Below, piece by piece: positions 49,701-59,999 of a stretch of 64,000 nt of DNA. Where the stretch lies: contig NC_090594.1 of the NCBI RefSeq assembly GCF_017918235.1, positions 1,021,501 through 1,085,500 of the forward strand, given 5' to 3'. Position 1 is the first letter of the stretch; the number at the start of each line of letters is the position of its first letter. Below the pieces are notes generated by a model that was not told the DNA's origin, made no database searches, and was given only the letters and a program-made list of their open reading frames with translations. A program made the translations under genes and the position numbers. Source of the DNA: Porcisia hertigi. Taxonomy: Eukaryota > Euglenozoa > Kinetoplastea > Trypanosomatida > Trypanosomatidae.

Positions 49701-51294
49701 ATACAGCTGCCACAAGGGCTGCGGTGGACGACATCAGTGTGCCCGTTGGCACGCACTTCCTAAGCTGCCGCAGTGCCTCATTCAAATACAAGTCAATCTC
49801 ACTAAACGCTAGACGCAGCACACACTCGACACAGCGTTTCACGTCGCCGCCCAGTCGATATGAATGAGGGTCCGACGGTACCTCCCACGTGCCTGCAGAT
49901 AAACATACACGCACTCGCGCGAGCAGCGCTTTCAGCAGGGTAACCTGCGCCGCCACGTTCTCTTCGACTTCGCGCACCAGCCGCGCCAGCATCGAATGAG
50001 GCACTGACGAAATTTTGAAGCCCGCAATCGTCTGTCTCAGACTCTCGCCGTACTGCGCCACGCATGAGCCCAGTTGATCCACCGATGCAACGAGGCCTGG
50101 TCCCCATGGAGGGTTGTCGCTTTGAAGTTGTATAACCGTGTCCTCGAGCGCGCTGCGATGGCAAAGTAACGTGGTCTGCAGATAACGATACCTAGCAGCG
50201 GCGATACTCTCTACAGTCGCTGAGCACCAGAGAGAGTCCATGTTTGAGTTGAACTGTGTTTCCCCGTAGACAGCCAGCGCAGAGGCAACAGCACCGATCT
50301 GCAGGAGCACGTCCCCCGCTTTCTTCTTGAAGCGGGAGGCTATCATAGTACTCACGTTGCGTGCTGTTGAAAACGGGGTGAGCTTGTCCATGGGGGTCCG
50401 AACTGCCGTGCTGTCCAGCTTTTCAGGCTGACAGTAGAGCCGAAGAGCATTTCCTTGAGCATCGACCACCGCCTGCGCCAAACCGACGAGAAGTTTCTGC
50501 GCTGTCTGATTCACTGGTAGTGCCTGAGAAACGCAAACGTACAGAGATGATTGAGAAAGTTGCACTGCCAGCGCTTGGGGAGGATCCACCACGATGCAGC
50601 GACACACTTTACTCCTGAACTGCGCAGCAAAAATGGTGCTGACGACTTCTACCGCGTGCTCCACAGGTACAGTGAGTGCGGTGGTGTTCACAACGACCAC
50701 TACAGCGACGGTGGCGCGATGACTGTCCATGTTTTCCCACCGCGAAGTGCCGGGATTGCTGGTGAGGAAAAAACGCAGCGACGCTGATGGATCAACAAGC
50801 GAAATGGGTTTTCGGAGTCCGTTTGGCTCGCTAGGCGTGTTTGGTGGTGTAAACATCGTGGACACCGCTGGGAATGACCTCCAGGACAGTTCAGAGGCTG
50901 GAACAGGTGGGTGCAGAGCAACACTACGTCTCAGCGCTACCTCGTAGCCGCTTGTGGTTTCATTTCCATTCAGGAAAGATTCCGAGTATGGACCCTTAGA
51001 AGAAGAGCTGCCGCCGCCCAGGCTTGCGCTAGGCGGCGCCGACGAGCCTGAACTACTCCCGGCCAAAGGCAACGCTTTATTCGGCGATGATGAGACGTCC
51101 GTTGAAAGCGTTACCGTGGCTGTTGCCGTCGCCGCTGCAGAGGTACCTAATTCGGTGCTCAGCTGTTCGCCGCTCCACCTAAAACACACGGAAAGCGGAA
51201 GCCATAGGATGCGCAGGTATGTGTACTGTTCCAGGGAACTACTACTGGTCGGGTAGTACTCGGACAGGAGAGACGGAGTGGGGCTGGAATGCAT
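46702..51294 (-). CDS. TRAPPC9/Trs120-like TRAPP II tethering subunit
   Basis: At 1530 residues this is the largest gene here. A helical repeat half spans about 320-800 and contains KKKAGDVLLQIGAVASALAVYGE and DSLWCSATVESIAAARYRY, which resemble the Trs120/TRAPPC9 stretch where one helix describes the unit adding cargo and the next has a LWLGxxxEG pattern. The C-terminal half is a chain of Ig-like beta-sandwich domains typical of TRAPP II subunits. GSVLVTLYNPFHEPLVFDAL (about 865-890) matches the Trs120 pattern VxVxNPFxFxLxI, and later strands include RVVNCGSVPITCISLTV and AVEVRVANRSRLYSMELQL. TRAPP II activates Rab GTPases for Golgi and endosome traffic. TRAPPC8 or TRAPPC10 are the alternatives. 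Residues 50-120 are Ser/Ala-rich. The start is the ATG at 51292-51294. Confidence 0.68.
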   Translation of the reverse strand: MHSSPTPSLLSEYYPTSSSSLEQYTYLRILWLPLSVCFRWSGEQLSTELGTSAAATATATVTLSTDVSSSPNKALPLAGSSSGSSAPPSASLGGGSSSSKGPYSESFLNGNETTSGYEVALRRSVALHPPVPASELSWRSFPAVSTMFTPPNTPSEPNGLRKPISLVDPSASLRFFLTSNPGTSRWENMDSHRATVAVVVVVNTTALTVPVEHAVEVVSTIFAAQFRSKVCRCIVVDPPQALAVQLSQSSLYVCVSQALPVNQTAQKLLVGLAQAVVDAQGNALRLYCQPEKLDSTAVRTPMDKLTPFSTARNVSTMIASRFKKKAGDVLLQIGAVASALAVYGETQFNSNMDSLWCSATVESIAAARYRYLQTTLLCHRSALEDTVIQLQSDNPPWGPGLVASVDQLGSCVAQYGESLRQTIAGFKISSVPHSMLARLVREVEENVAAQVTLLKALLARVRVCLSAGTWEVPSDPHSYRLGGDVKRCVECVLRLAFSEIDLYLNEALRQLRKCVPTGTLMSSTAALVAAVSGIGGGGATAAAVSTSFSMLRKRELEIRFKRLELLAARKARQPFLAELSSLRSLFPGAYGDEWTVRSLLFFAYLSMINGAERRARALLVEYAAVKTRLHCRQEAAEVLLRVCALAGIGLPLVGLHAPASNASLGGTTAHADSSADPLCQLSRDATATRAPHLMESNNGLEASVHPNASISPAMGIFSALEEHAPDCGVARLNQLITNAALLKVPLLLELIEVFDGMAAATVTAALRCQLATLLLFQFPHLLEKATQRTLKSLVCETSALLEPQVSTTIVPAPFFLAWEAFPLPPHLAPQTVPVGGALFTFIDTQRLKLTILCLNGVKLGSRTVWTVGDVGSVLVTLYNPFHEPLVFDALALRCQSCASPSCADEDTAAENPAVSKSLSRPMRSPISYVLSDVEVSPLAKRKVLLQVQPTEEGTLLIDGVHLRLAETHSSQSITGKLPAPMHIPVLQRLPQVSCTLSTSELEVFGSQRIDFTVRVVNCGSVPITCISLTVHSEQCQLEGCEGCKERRSETETTVTLNKRALTAAARTPLQPGDVVIIPGTLEAPPTIGKFGAHYVMFRTDLSLPHPTPEKPANVPDAVPVYAVIPRRVTETRLRLFHSPGLIVTSVALTKDRHAVEVRVANRSRLYSMELQLTALAFAELPDAFIVAGAEYVVPPIKLTHIPPAQGKDGFRFLVPWVVRELTQCTGTLELDLSLISNELVSAEPLDECVVSLEVCVSHTALRQQAIEAPSLIVPVESKGLLITNASHREALSEGVVPLYRWESGGSSLYGKTERNLVVSRAKRGHCATGLPGATGVVTAAAAHDSVAQPAATAGQNMAHSRTLQEGDLLPGEVASNSAFSRRHTESMDWAPETGTVGLQSLNRDRYLFPTKESSEIGALKSGGHGSLVPIVIPAVTPIRLHLSVAAPRWRRAIPLHVHVSIDAHFDVAVLAGAVKADTMVGEGGRAVYKGEFELLAFKTGEHVLRVTIRDETERELTHTIHLIAEHSCVS

Positions 51295-52994
51295 TATGAA
51301 AGGAGTGCCGGAAAAAGAACAGGGGCGTCACACGGCGGCGCGATCTGATTCACGGGCAATGCTCAATCGCGAAGTGCGACGATGTGAACGACTACGCTGT
51401 TTCTCCCTCTCTCTCTTCCCCGCCCCCACCCCCTCTCTCTCTCTTTATGAATCTAACTTGGCGGCAGACGATATGCAAGCCCGGGAAAGATAGCGGAGAA
51501 CAACCGGTATAATAATCACACAAATCACCTCAAGGAAAGAGCGGCGGGGAGTGGAGAGGGGCAGTAGAATGGGAGTGAGGGAACAAAAAAAGAGAGAAGC
51601 GAGAAAACAAGCAGTAGCGGCACCAATGAGAAATAGGGCACCTGCCCCCCTGAAACACACACACACACTTCCCTCTCGCCCACAGCCTTCAGCTTTTTCC
51701 CTATTCTCTTATGAGTCCCACCTGGGTCAAGTTTCTTCACAGTTCGCCTCACGTGGAAGGCATATTCTCACTCGAATAAACGCAGTCTCAACAGTCTCCT
51801 GGGCGGGTTATCAAAGTGGAGTTTGAGCACCCCTAGTGGTGGTGGTGGTGGTGTGCACAAAGGCTGTCGATAGGTGCCTATATATATATATGTGTGTATG
51901 TGTACGCGTGGATACGAAATAGATCAAAAACAAACAACAGGAGAGAATACGCTAGGGGTGACAGTATGTGCGGTCACCCTTGCGGGATAACAAGGACGGA
52001 CGGCATGAGATTCCATCCATCACTACTCGCTCCCCTCACCCGAAACATTGTTTTAAATGTGAGAGACACCGGCAATATCAACAGCGGCTGGGGTGGGGAG
52101 GGGAGGGGAGCGGCAGTCGTTAAACAACAATAAACACACGAAAAGAGAATCATCAACCCTCCAGCACCCCAAATCACGCAGATCTACACACTTTGATGGA
52201 GGAGTGACCAGTCAGTCAGCTTGACTTGACAGCGTGTGTGGATACCTGGGAAAAGTGGTGTTTGTCGCACATATCTTTCTCGGTAGCCCCCTAAAGGTGC
52301 CGAGTGTTCGTCCAGTGTGCGCCCTTGAATCCAGCGCCCTCGACTCATGCCAAGGAATCAATGTGTTGGGCCTCGAACCTCATGGTTTTCCACCCAACAG
52401 GGGACACAAGAACCCTATTAATCTTCCAGGGGGTGGCACACCTAGCTGAAGCGACCGACTCGGTCATCGTTGTTGTTGTTTGCAGCGTGCTCAGTCTCAC
52501 AATTCTTGGAGACACACCCGCCAACCTCGCTCTGTCGCTGATCCTTGATCTGTCCATCATCAGAAATGTGGTTCGACGACAGTAGAGCGGGGTGGCAAGG
52601 CTGCGCGAGTTCCCCGACCAGGGGATAGTGTCTCCTGAATCGACGGAGGAAGGGGACTCTCTCCCCCCTCCCTCCTCCCCCCTCCCCTCCAGCCGCCGCC
52701 GTCATCTGGTCATGTACTCCAGGTAAGAAAGGAGAACCCGACGCGATACTGCTGCTTGGCTGTGCCAGTTAGCGATGAGGTGCGCTGTGACGGCAGGGGC
52801 TTCTATTCTCATGAGCCGCTCCCATTCACTCTTCTTATTCACGGGGATGTTCGTTGGTATGTCGACCCCCCCCCCCACACACACACACACGCATACAGAA
52901 CAACAGAGATCCCTGTTCTCATGCCTACGCAAGAGCTTCTTTTCTATTTTCTTTTTTTTTCACTGAAGCTGTCGTTCCCTTCCCTCGAACTGGT
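51295..52994. other. Intergenic, 1.7 kb: 3'UTR of the 526-residue gene and leader of the TRAPPC9-like gene
   Basis: No credible gene. Features are a CT-rich stretch near 51401-51446, a CA run at about 51655-51668, a TA tract at about 51878-51894 followed by TG, a (GGT)n run at about 51838-51854 and a CA run at 52875-52890. Short open frames on both strands near 52304-52585 lack any family feature. Confidence 0.45.
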
Positions 52995-54575
52995 TTACGC
53001 CTCCATCAGAAGAAAACCGAGCGGGATACACCGGATGGGAGCCTGGGACAACTGGTGACGTTGGCCAAGTTTGTAGTACAGCAGCCCCTTCAGCACCATG
53101 GGCGCGTCGCTGTAGTTTGCAAAATAGAGTGTGAAAACCCGAGAGCCCTCTGCGGGAGTCGCTGGCGCATGGGTGGATAACGAGGGCAGACTGCTTCTGC
53201 TTGTATCGGGCGAATCCGCTGCGGTCACACTTTTTCCTTCATTTGGTGCCACGAAGACTTCCTCGCCGAGCACTTCAGCCACTTCGCTGCCGATGAACTC
53301 GCTAAAGTGATCGCCGTAGTCGCGTTCGCGCAGCATGCGGAGGACGTCGCCGCTGTGCAGATAGCCCACTTCCTCCACCAACTGCATCAGCTCCATGTCC
53401 AGGCGTACAAAGTATGAATTGACTACGAGTACCTCCGTCCGCTCTGCCCCTGTGCCCTGTGGCGCGTGAGGCTCGAGCGCAAACCGCACACGAAATTGAC
53501 GGTGTGCAGCTGAGAAGTAGCCTATCCCAGCATGCTCCTTGCTTGTGTACTCCACGTCGTAAGGCTCTAAAGAGACGGACAGACTGACATCCTCGTTCTG
53601 GCACGTCGTTGATGTCGGCAACTTTTGTTGAACCAACTGCGTCAGTGATGCTCGCTGATACGCGCACGACGCCAGTTCAGAGGCCGTAATCGTGGGGAAT
53701 CCGGATAGAAACTGGGCTGCCATCGGGAAGGCCTCACGGTGGCGAAGGACAAACACCTCTTGCTGCTGACCAATCGCCCCGGCGGAGTAGACGATATCTG
53801 GGTCGTTCTCTTCCACGGCCTCCGTCAATCCACCATGGGGGGTTGTGGCTGCAAACGTTGCCATAGTGTTATGGGTCATCTTGTCAGCCGCTGACTGCGG
53901 CGATGTGCCGGTGGTGGATGGTGGCTCTGCAACACACCCGTCTCCGGCGATATCAGCGTCTCCTGCCCGCTCAGGCGCCAAAGGGCCAGAAGAGGAGGAG
54001 GAGTTGCCCCTGCTATGCGCCTTTTTTTTGTCGAAAAACTCATCTGGAATGAAGTCCCCCTCTGTGGGCCCCTGTGATATACTCAAGGATGTGGCCAGTA
54101 ATTGGCGGGTCTTGCTGCTGAGAACGCGCGCAAGCCGCTCCTGAAGCCAGAGGAGGTTGCGGTACCGCATAATCTGTGTGGCGACCGGGTTCATGGCACC
54201 TTCCACCGAATCAGATTCGCACACCGCATTGTGTAAGTCCCTATAGCACATCGAAAAAAGTGCACTTGGGTCTACAGGGTAGCACTCAGAGCTTGGACGC
54301 TGGAGGTGCACCTCGACGAGATCGCGGGTTGCCAACTCGCATGAAGATGACCTTGGCGAGGTTGACGCGTCAGCCGGGGCTGCACCGTCCGCCGCGAGTG
54401 TGTTTCCTTTTTCAAGAGCGGACGTTGCTTGTGGCAATCCTTGACCACCCTCATTGCCTGTGGTGTAGAGAGGGAAAGAAAGAAGGAACCGGATGTCCTG
54501 TACGAAATGTGGACGTGTGTGGCACGCTGTGTAGAGCTGCTTCACTACTCTCCTGTAGACAGGCGCCACCTTCAT
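52995..54575 (-). CDS. Conserved-looking protein of unknown function, possible LYR-like N-terminus
   Basis: I do not recognise this 526-residue protein. The N-terminus, MKVAPVYRRVVKQLYTACHTR followed by DIRFLLSFPLY, is basic and helical. It loosely resembles LYR-motif mitochondrial proteins, which carry a Leu-Tyr-Arg and a later Phe, but the exact motif is not kept. A helical part at about 105-165 has DLHNAVCESDSVEGAMNP and RYRNLLWLQERLARVLSSKT. After a disordered middle (about 175-275), a beta-rich part follows with YFSAAHRQFRVRFALEP, VLVVNSYFVRLD, a helix DVLRMLRERDYGDHFSEFIG, and VFTLYFANYSDAPMVLKGLL at the end. The mixed order suggests a multi-domain organellar protein. An upstream TTG extends the frame; the ATG at 54575 is used. 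Coding is supported by length and G/C-biased third positions. Confidence 0.6.
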   Translation of the reverse strand: MKVAPVYRRVVKQLYTACHTRPHFVQDIRFLLSFPLYTTGNEGGQGLPQATSALEKGNTLAADGAAPADASTSPRSSSCELATRDLVEVHLQRPSSECYPVDPSALFSMCYRDLHNAVCESDSVEGAMNPVATQIMRYRNLLWLQERLARVLSSKTRQLLATSLSISQGPTEGDFIPDEFFDKKKAHSRGNSSSSSGPLAPERAGDADIAGDGCVAEPPSTTGTSPQSAADKMTHNTMATFAATTPHGGLTEAVEENDPDIVYSAGAIGQQQEVFVLRHREAFPMAAQFLSGFPTITASELASCAYQRASLTQLVQQKLPTSTTCQNEDVSLSVSLEPYDVEYTSKEHAGIGYFSAAHRQFRVRFALEPHAPQGTGAERTEVLVVNSYFVRLDMELMQLVEEVGYLHSGDVLRMLRERDYGDHFSEFIGSEVAEVLGEEVFVAPNEGKSVTAADSPDTSRSSLPSLSTHAPATPAEGSRVFTLYFANYSDAPMVLKGLLYYKLGQRHQLSQAPIRCIPLGFLLMEA

Positions 54576-55893
54576 GGTCGCCGCCAAAAACTCAATGAGT
54601 TATTCTTTTTTTTTTTTCCAAGCAAGGGAGTGGGCCGTCCTTCAGGGACTAAGGGGGTAATATGACGGTTACGCGACAGCGAAATAGGATCCACAAGTTA
54701 TTTCACAGAGGACAGGTCACTCTGGCTGTTTCCCAGTCATGAAAGGCGTGCTTCGTGGAGTATGTGGAATTCACTCGTGAGAAGTCACACGATATCGAAA
54801 GGGGAGGGGGAGGGAGAAAAAAAAGGGCTATGAATGGGAAAGCTCAGCTAAGAGGCTGGGGGTTCGGAGGACGTGGTGATAGCGGGATAAGAAAAAAAAA
54901 GAGAAGGGGTTGTGTTGAAGGATTTTTTCTCTTTCTCGATGTGTGGGCAGTGAATACCGACACGCATACAGAGGTTCGAGGATAAGCAGCCACGTCTGCT
55001 TGCATCTTCTCTTCGAAAACCACCAGCTATCACATACGACAGAATGCATGGAAATGCGCAAACACAAACCGCACTCCCGATCTCGAAGCAACTCCATTAC
55101 ATCGGTTCCAGAAAAAAAAATGTGTGTGTGTGTGTATACGCGAGGATACGTGCAGCCAGAGGCGAGAGGTTGAAAAGACACCAGATAGGAATGACAAAAA
55201 CCGGGGTGGATTGCAGTGGGGTGGGTGGGTGAGAGGGGGGGGGGGTCACAAAAGCATGTGAAATATTGAAAGTGCCAGTAACAAATGGGAAGGAGAAGGA
55301 ATACTTCGCTCTGCGCAAAAGGCCCCGAGAGCGATTATAGCACAAACCAATACTTGGGTAAGGGAGCAAAAAAAAAAAAACGGTCAAAGCGAGAGAGCCG
55401 CATCAGCGGAGAAAAACAAAAGAAGAGCACTTGACGCCCAAGTCGCGCGCCCAGCAAGTGCCGCAGAGTCCTCGCTTCTTTGTTTCAGGGATGCGGCGAG
55501 CACCATCGAGGGACAGAAAAGCCATGTAAAGTGCAACAAAAGCATAGCGTCTCTCAAATTCCATGACCCGCGATGTGTCCGCCGGTCCGCTTCCCCCCTC
55601 CCCCCCACCCCACCCCACCCCACCCCACCCCCTCACCGACACACTTTCTCGTCATAACTCGAAGCACAGGTTTATCAATGACTCTATGTGGAGCGCTGAT
55701 CCTCAACGGGACAGAGTACACACCGTGCGCAAAACAAAAGAGGGAATTTTCCAGTGCCCTTCGAGTTGGAGACAATAGTCGGTGCTCAAGGGAGGGGCCA
55801 ATGTCAGCACGAAACACACACACACACACACGTAAGGGAGCACGCATTTTTCTTTTTTTTTGGGGGGGTGCCGACGTACACTCGACCACACTG
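54576..55893. other. Intergenic, 1.3 kb: 3'UTR of the SNARE gene and leader of the 526-residue gene
   Basis: No gene seen. It contains a T-run at about 54607-54619, a TG run near 55120-55134, a G-run near 55237-55246, an A-run at about 55369-55380 and a (CCCCA)n minisatellite at 55606-55632. A CA run lies at about 55816-55831. Confidence 0.45.
55606..55632. repeat. (CCCCA)n minisatellite
   Basis: Five tandem five-base units of CCCCA follow a C-run, giving a nearly pure strand of C and A. The G-rich complement lies on the transcribed sense of unit 2 and could form a G-quadruplex in the 3'UTR of the SNARE mRNA. Confidence 0.75.
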
Positions 55894-56802
55894 TTACATG
55901 ACGGCCTTGAAGAAGAGGGTAATGATGAGACCCACGATGAGGACCATCAAGAAGAGCACGCACAGCTTGAAAGCACCAGCGGACTGGTACTTCGCGGCCT
56001 TCTGCAATTCTGTACGGGCTCTCTGAACGCGGGTGTGTGTAACAGTCATGTTGTAATCGATACGGTCCAGGACAGCTCCCTGTTCAATGACGAGAGTGTT
56101 CATGTCATTGAACATCTCGTGGAGAGATTTGATAGAGCTGTAGATCCGCTCGAATTCCTTTACTCGGTCATCAGCCATTTGCTGGTTCAGCATTATCGTC
56201 TCCACCTGTTCTTGCGTCATGCCCTTCTGAAGGTACTGGTCCATAAGAGCATCGTTCTCCAGTTGCTGCTCTACCGCTTTATGTCGATCACCGCCAGCCC
56301 ACCGCTGCGAAACAAGCTGCTGCTTCTTTACATCCATCATATAACGCCGTTGACTCTCTCGGTACAGCTTGCTAATGTTATTGATTTCGTTCACCAGGCA
56401 CATCTTGACATTGCGTAAAATACTCAGCTCTGCATCGGTGCCCCCATCAGGCAAATCACGCATGTAGCACATGTCCAAGTCCTTCACACTCCTTTCGCTC
56501 TGCTTGAAGAGGCTATCAATGGTGTCCTGAGCATCCTCTATCTCGGCCTCTTCGCGGCCCTCGTCACGCGTGGAGCTAAACTCGACTTTGAGATGGTTCT
56601 TGCGCAGCTTCTCGAGCGCCGTCATGCTAGTTTTGATTTGATCCTCAATGCGACGTACATCGGCCATCTTTTTCACCCAGAGCGGCGTGACATAGATACG
56701 ACTCATGTTTTCCTCTTCTGCGAGCAGCTGTTCCGTTTCAGGGCGCCGCGGACGGATAGCCCGGTACTGCAGGAACTCACTCGTGCGGTCACGAGTCGCC
56801 AT
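55894..56802 (-). CDS. Qa-SNARE, syntaxin-16/Tlg2-like
   Basis: This 302-residue protein has the full syntaxin layout. A short N-terminal segment, MATRDRTSEFLQYRAI, resembles the start of syntaxin 16, where TRRLTDAFLLMR precedes the Habc region and binds Vps45. An Habc-type three-helix region spans about 45-175. The SNARE motif lies at about 213-273 with the central-layer Gln at about residue 241 (VIEQGAVLDRIDYNM). A C-terminal membrane anchor lies at about 279-300 (LCVLFLMVLIVGLIITLFF). Syntaxin-16/Tlg2 drives fusion of endosome-derived vesicles with the trans-Golgi network. Syntaxin 5 is the main alternative, but the N-terminal peptide favours 16. The ATG at 56800-56802 starts this peptide directly, and a likely splice acceptor lies at about 56910 on the coding strand. 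Confidence 0.88.
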   Translation of the reverse strand: MATRDRTSEFLQYRAIRPRRPETEQLLAEEENMSRIYVTPLWVKKMADVRRIEDQIKTSMTALEKLRKNHLKVEFSSTRDEGREEAEIEDAQDTIDSLFKQSERSVKDLDMCYMRDLPDGGTDAELSILRNVKMCLVNEINNISKLYRESQRRYMMDVKKQQLVSQRWAGGDRHKAVEQQLENDALMDQYLQKGMTQEQVETIMLNQQMADDRVKEFERIYSSIKSLHEMFNDMNTLVIEQGAVLDRIDYNMTVTHTRVQRARTELQKAAKYQSAGAFKLCVLFLMVLIVGLIITLFFKAVM

Positions 56803-59365
56803 TTTCGTTCCTGGTGTTGTTCCTCTCTATGTGACTGCCTGTATAAATATATATGTACACATATAGATTTTCTTTGCTATTCGTTTGTTGGATCCACGCT
56901 CGTTTGGCTCTGCGGGAAGGAGGAGAGACGGGGAGGGGGAGGGAGCGGGAGGTGAAGATTCAAAAGTTTTTTTCCCGCACCACAAAGGGGGAGCCCGCGC
57001 CAAGATATCGACAATAGAGGGTGCCGAATCCGCTTCAAACACTTTGAGACGAATTCGTTGTAGTTTTTTTTTTCACTCTCTCTCTCTGTTTCCCACTTTC
57101 GAACACACCAAAGCCTCTCAGGGGAAGCCCCCGTGACGATCGTTATGATGGTGGCCCGGTAGAGGATGGGTGCAGAAGCATAAAAACAGAATTTAGTCTT
57201 GTTTTTTTCTTCTCATCCTCACCCCAGCCCTTCTCGTCCATCGGTTCTTTCTCTGTGGTCTTGTGCCTACAATATACCTACGACACTCGTTGTATGTGTG
57301 TGTCTATGTGGGTGTGAGGAGTAACAGGTGGATAGTAGGTGGTGGGAAGAGTGCCCAAGCACGTAAAGCGATACATAATCAATAGCAGCCGATCCATGGC
57401 CTCATGACGACTTCCTTTGATGAGCTCCGACTCTTTTTTTGTTTGAGTATCGTTATTGTGCTCAATGTTCATCGAAGAACGGTATAAAATAAATAGAAGA
57501 AATAAACTTCCAAAGCGGTCACCTGTCGGTGACGTGGTGGTCTTCTTCGAGTCATTCGTTTTATTCTCAGATGCTCACGAGTCAACCGAGCGAGTTTTTC
57601 AGAATGTTCGCCGCTTCCAGATCGGCTCGTTGCACGTTTTATTTTTCACTTTTCGCCAAAGGGAAATTTTTGTTTGGTGAATGGGGAAGATTTCTCATGA
57701 ACGTGGCGCCACCCCCATTTCGCAATTCACAGGGGGGAGGGGCAGCTGTGCTATCTTCACACGCGATATCGAGCAGTGGAAAAAAAAAGAGACAAGGGAG
57801 GAGGATAGAGGAAGATAGGAGGTGAGGAAGAGAGAGATGGGAGATGTTGCGCACCAGTGAGAGGTCGCCAGGCGAAGATATACGCGGTTCGAACCAACTC
57901 CAGTCGAACCAGCGGAGAAAAACAATAGAGCCTAAACAATTACAAAAAATAATGAGGAAGAATATAAAGACGGGGGAGGGGAGGGGAGGGGGGGCAGAGA
58001 TTACACACCAACAGAGGGACAACATCAAAAGCACTTTTGGGGGAGTGTGGGGGTGTAATAAGTAAAAACAAAAGTCGACCGGATATGCTGCGTGTGGTCT
58101 TGACAAAATTTTTTTTTCACCAGGCGCTCGGTGACCTACCGCTCTGTACGACAGAGAATCATTTTATAGAGGAATAGAAAACAAAAAAAAGTCCGCACAA
58201 AGAGATGCCAGTTCAGGAGAAAAAAAGCCGTAAAGATTCCTCATGCCCGGAGTCACGACGGGTCGGATCATGTTGACCCGCGATGCGCTTGTGCATTACA
58301 TTCGAAGGGGCTATTGTTATCTTTTTTCTCTCACTGGATATAATTCCATCCACACATCTTCGATGGCGAATTGCGAAGAGTAGCGTCACGCGCACATACA
58401 CGTGGTGGAGTGGGAGAGAGGGCGGGTCAAAACGTCTGTGAGCACCCCCTCCCCTAATCTGCGACGGTGAAAAACTACATACGTTGTTCTGCTGGTGTGC
58501 GTCACCCGAAAAAAAAAAACTTTGCTCAAGGGCTTCGCCACACTGTCTCCAGTTGCCTGCCGGTTATGGTGATCCTATATGGCACTATTCTGACGGTGCA
58601 GACACACAGAAAAGCAACGGTGCAATGAAAAGTCAGAGGGAGATAAAAATTGCGAGGACATATGGAAGACGGAGACGAAGAGGTAGGGATCCGACAGGAG
58701 TGGCATGGCACACAGCACGTCAAATCGAAGTGCCCCGCCTCCCCCCCCCCCCCGTATGCCATGTGAATCATTCTGACCCGAGTTCCATACAGACACGAGT
58801 CCGTGGCTCTTGTTCGTCCCAAACGGAACAAACCGCATGTCTGCTTCCTTGCCAGGAAGTGTGCAGTCCTGTTAGATACGAGCTAGCTGAAAAGGGGGGA
58901 GGGGCTTGGCAGCGCTCTACTGTGGGATGTTGGCGCTTGCGCACTTTCAATCATACCTACGATGGACATGACTTCATTCATTGCACTGTTACTCGGGTTC
59001 ACCGATTCATTTTTTTTTTTTGCCTAGTTGTGAGTCTGCGTAGAACAGTAGAGCTTTGGGGAAGGGGAGGGGAGGGGGCGGGAGCAGGGTCGGGATGGTG
59101 TAGTTGTTCGTCTTTTTCGTGACCTGTGTTCGAGAAGCAGCTCTGCGCAAACTGCGAATATTGCAGAAAGTAACCTGGTATTGATGGTGAAGGCATGCAG
59201 ACACGCTCACACATATGCGTTGAAGGGGAGATAATAATAAAAAGAAAACACACAACGGGGGTGGGGGAAGACAAAGAGAAAAAAAACATCACACTAATGC
59301 ACGGGATCACTAAGGGGGCGAGAGAGAACGTGCATATAACATTGTGTGTGTGTGTGTGTGTGCAA

Positions 59366-59391
59366 GGGAGGGGGAGGGGGAGGGGGAGGGG
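59366..59391. repeat. (AGGGGG)n G-rich tandem repeat
   Basis: Four six-base units of mostly G in tandem follow a TG repeat. On the plus strand this can form a G-quadruplex; on the transcribed strand it is a C-rich pyrimidine tract. It lies in the long intergenic interval downstream of the dehydrogenase gene. Confidence 0.7.
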
Positions 59392-59999
59392 AACGGCGAC
59401 CATGACTTCATCACACTATCGCTCGAAGAGAGGCAGTGAAGGCAAAGCAAGGTAATAGGCCAGCGACGCCCGCATTCGACGGGCTGAAGAGAAGGACAGG
59501 CGTGTTCCAAACCACAAACACATTAGATATAAAACACCAAAGAAAAAGAGGTAAACAATAAAAATCGTTTTGAAGTTCGCTTGAGGATTCCCCAACATCT
59601 GTGGGAAGGCGGGAAGGGGGAGTAAGGGGGGGGAGAGAACAGAGCAAGGCGTATCAACACGACAGCTACCAACCAATATTTGACGGCGTGAAGCAACACA
59701 TGCGGTACTTCTGGAGTGCCACTTGTCTGGTATTTCCTCTTTATGAACATCGAACAAACACACAAAAAAAAAACAGACAGAGAGGAGCGACAACACACAG
59801 CATGAGCGTTTCCAAGACAGGCACATACTGTAGGTGAACGAACAACACAGAGAAAATACGAGCTCAACATTCTGTCAAACTACGACGATAACGAGTGGTG
59901 GATCGAAGGTTCAAGTGCAGAGATGGTAAACAACAGGAGGTTAGGGAGGTATTGCGAGAGCACAAACACACTTTATATATACAGACAGTGCCCCTCCCG

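Noticed and set aside
57887-57896. GGTTCGAACC, resembling a tRNA B box
   Set aside because: No matching acceptor stem, A box or anticodon arm could be found on either strand.
58484-59122. 212-codon plus-strand open frame in the 4-kb gap
   Set aside because: It is on the strand opposite to the unit, starts outside any splice context, and its composition follows homopolymer runs.
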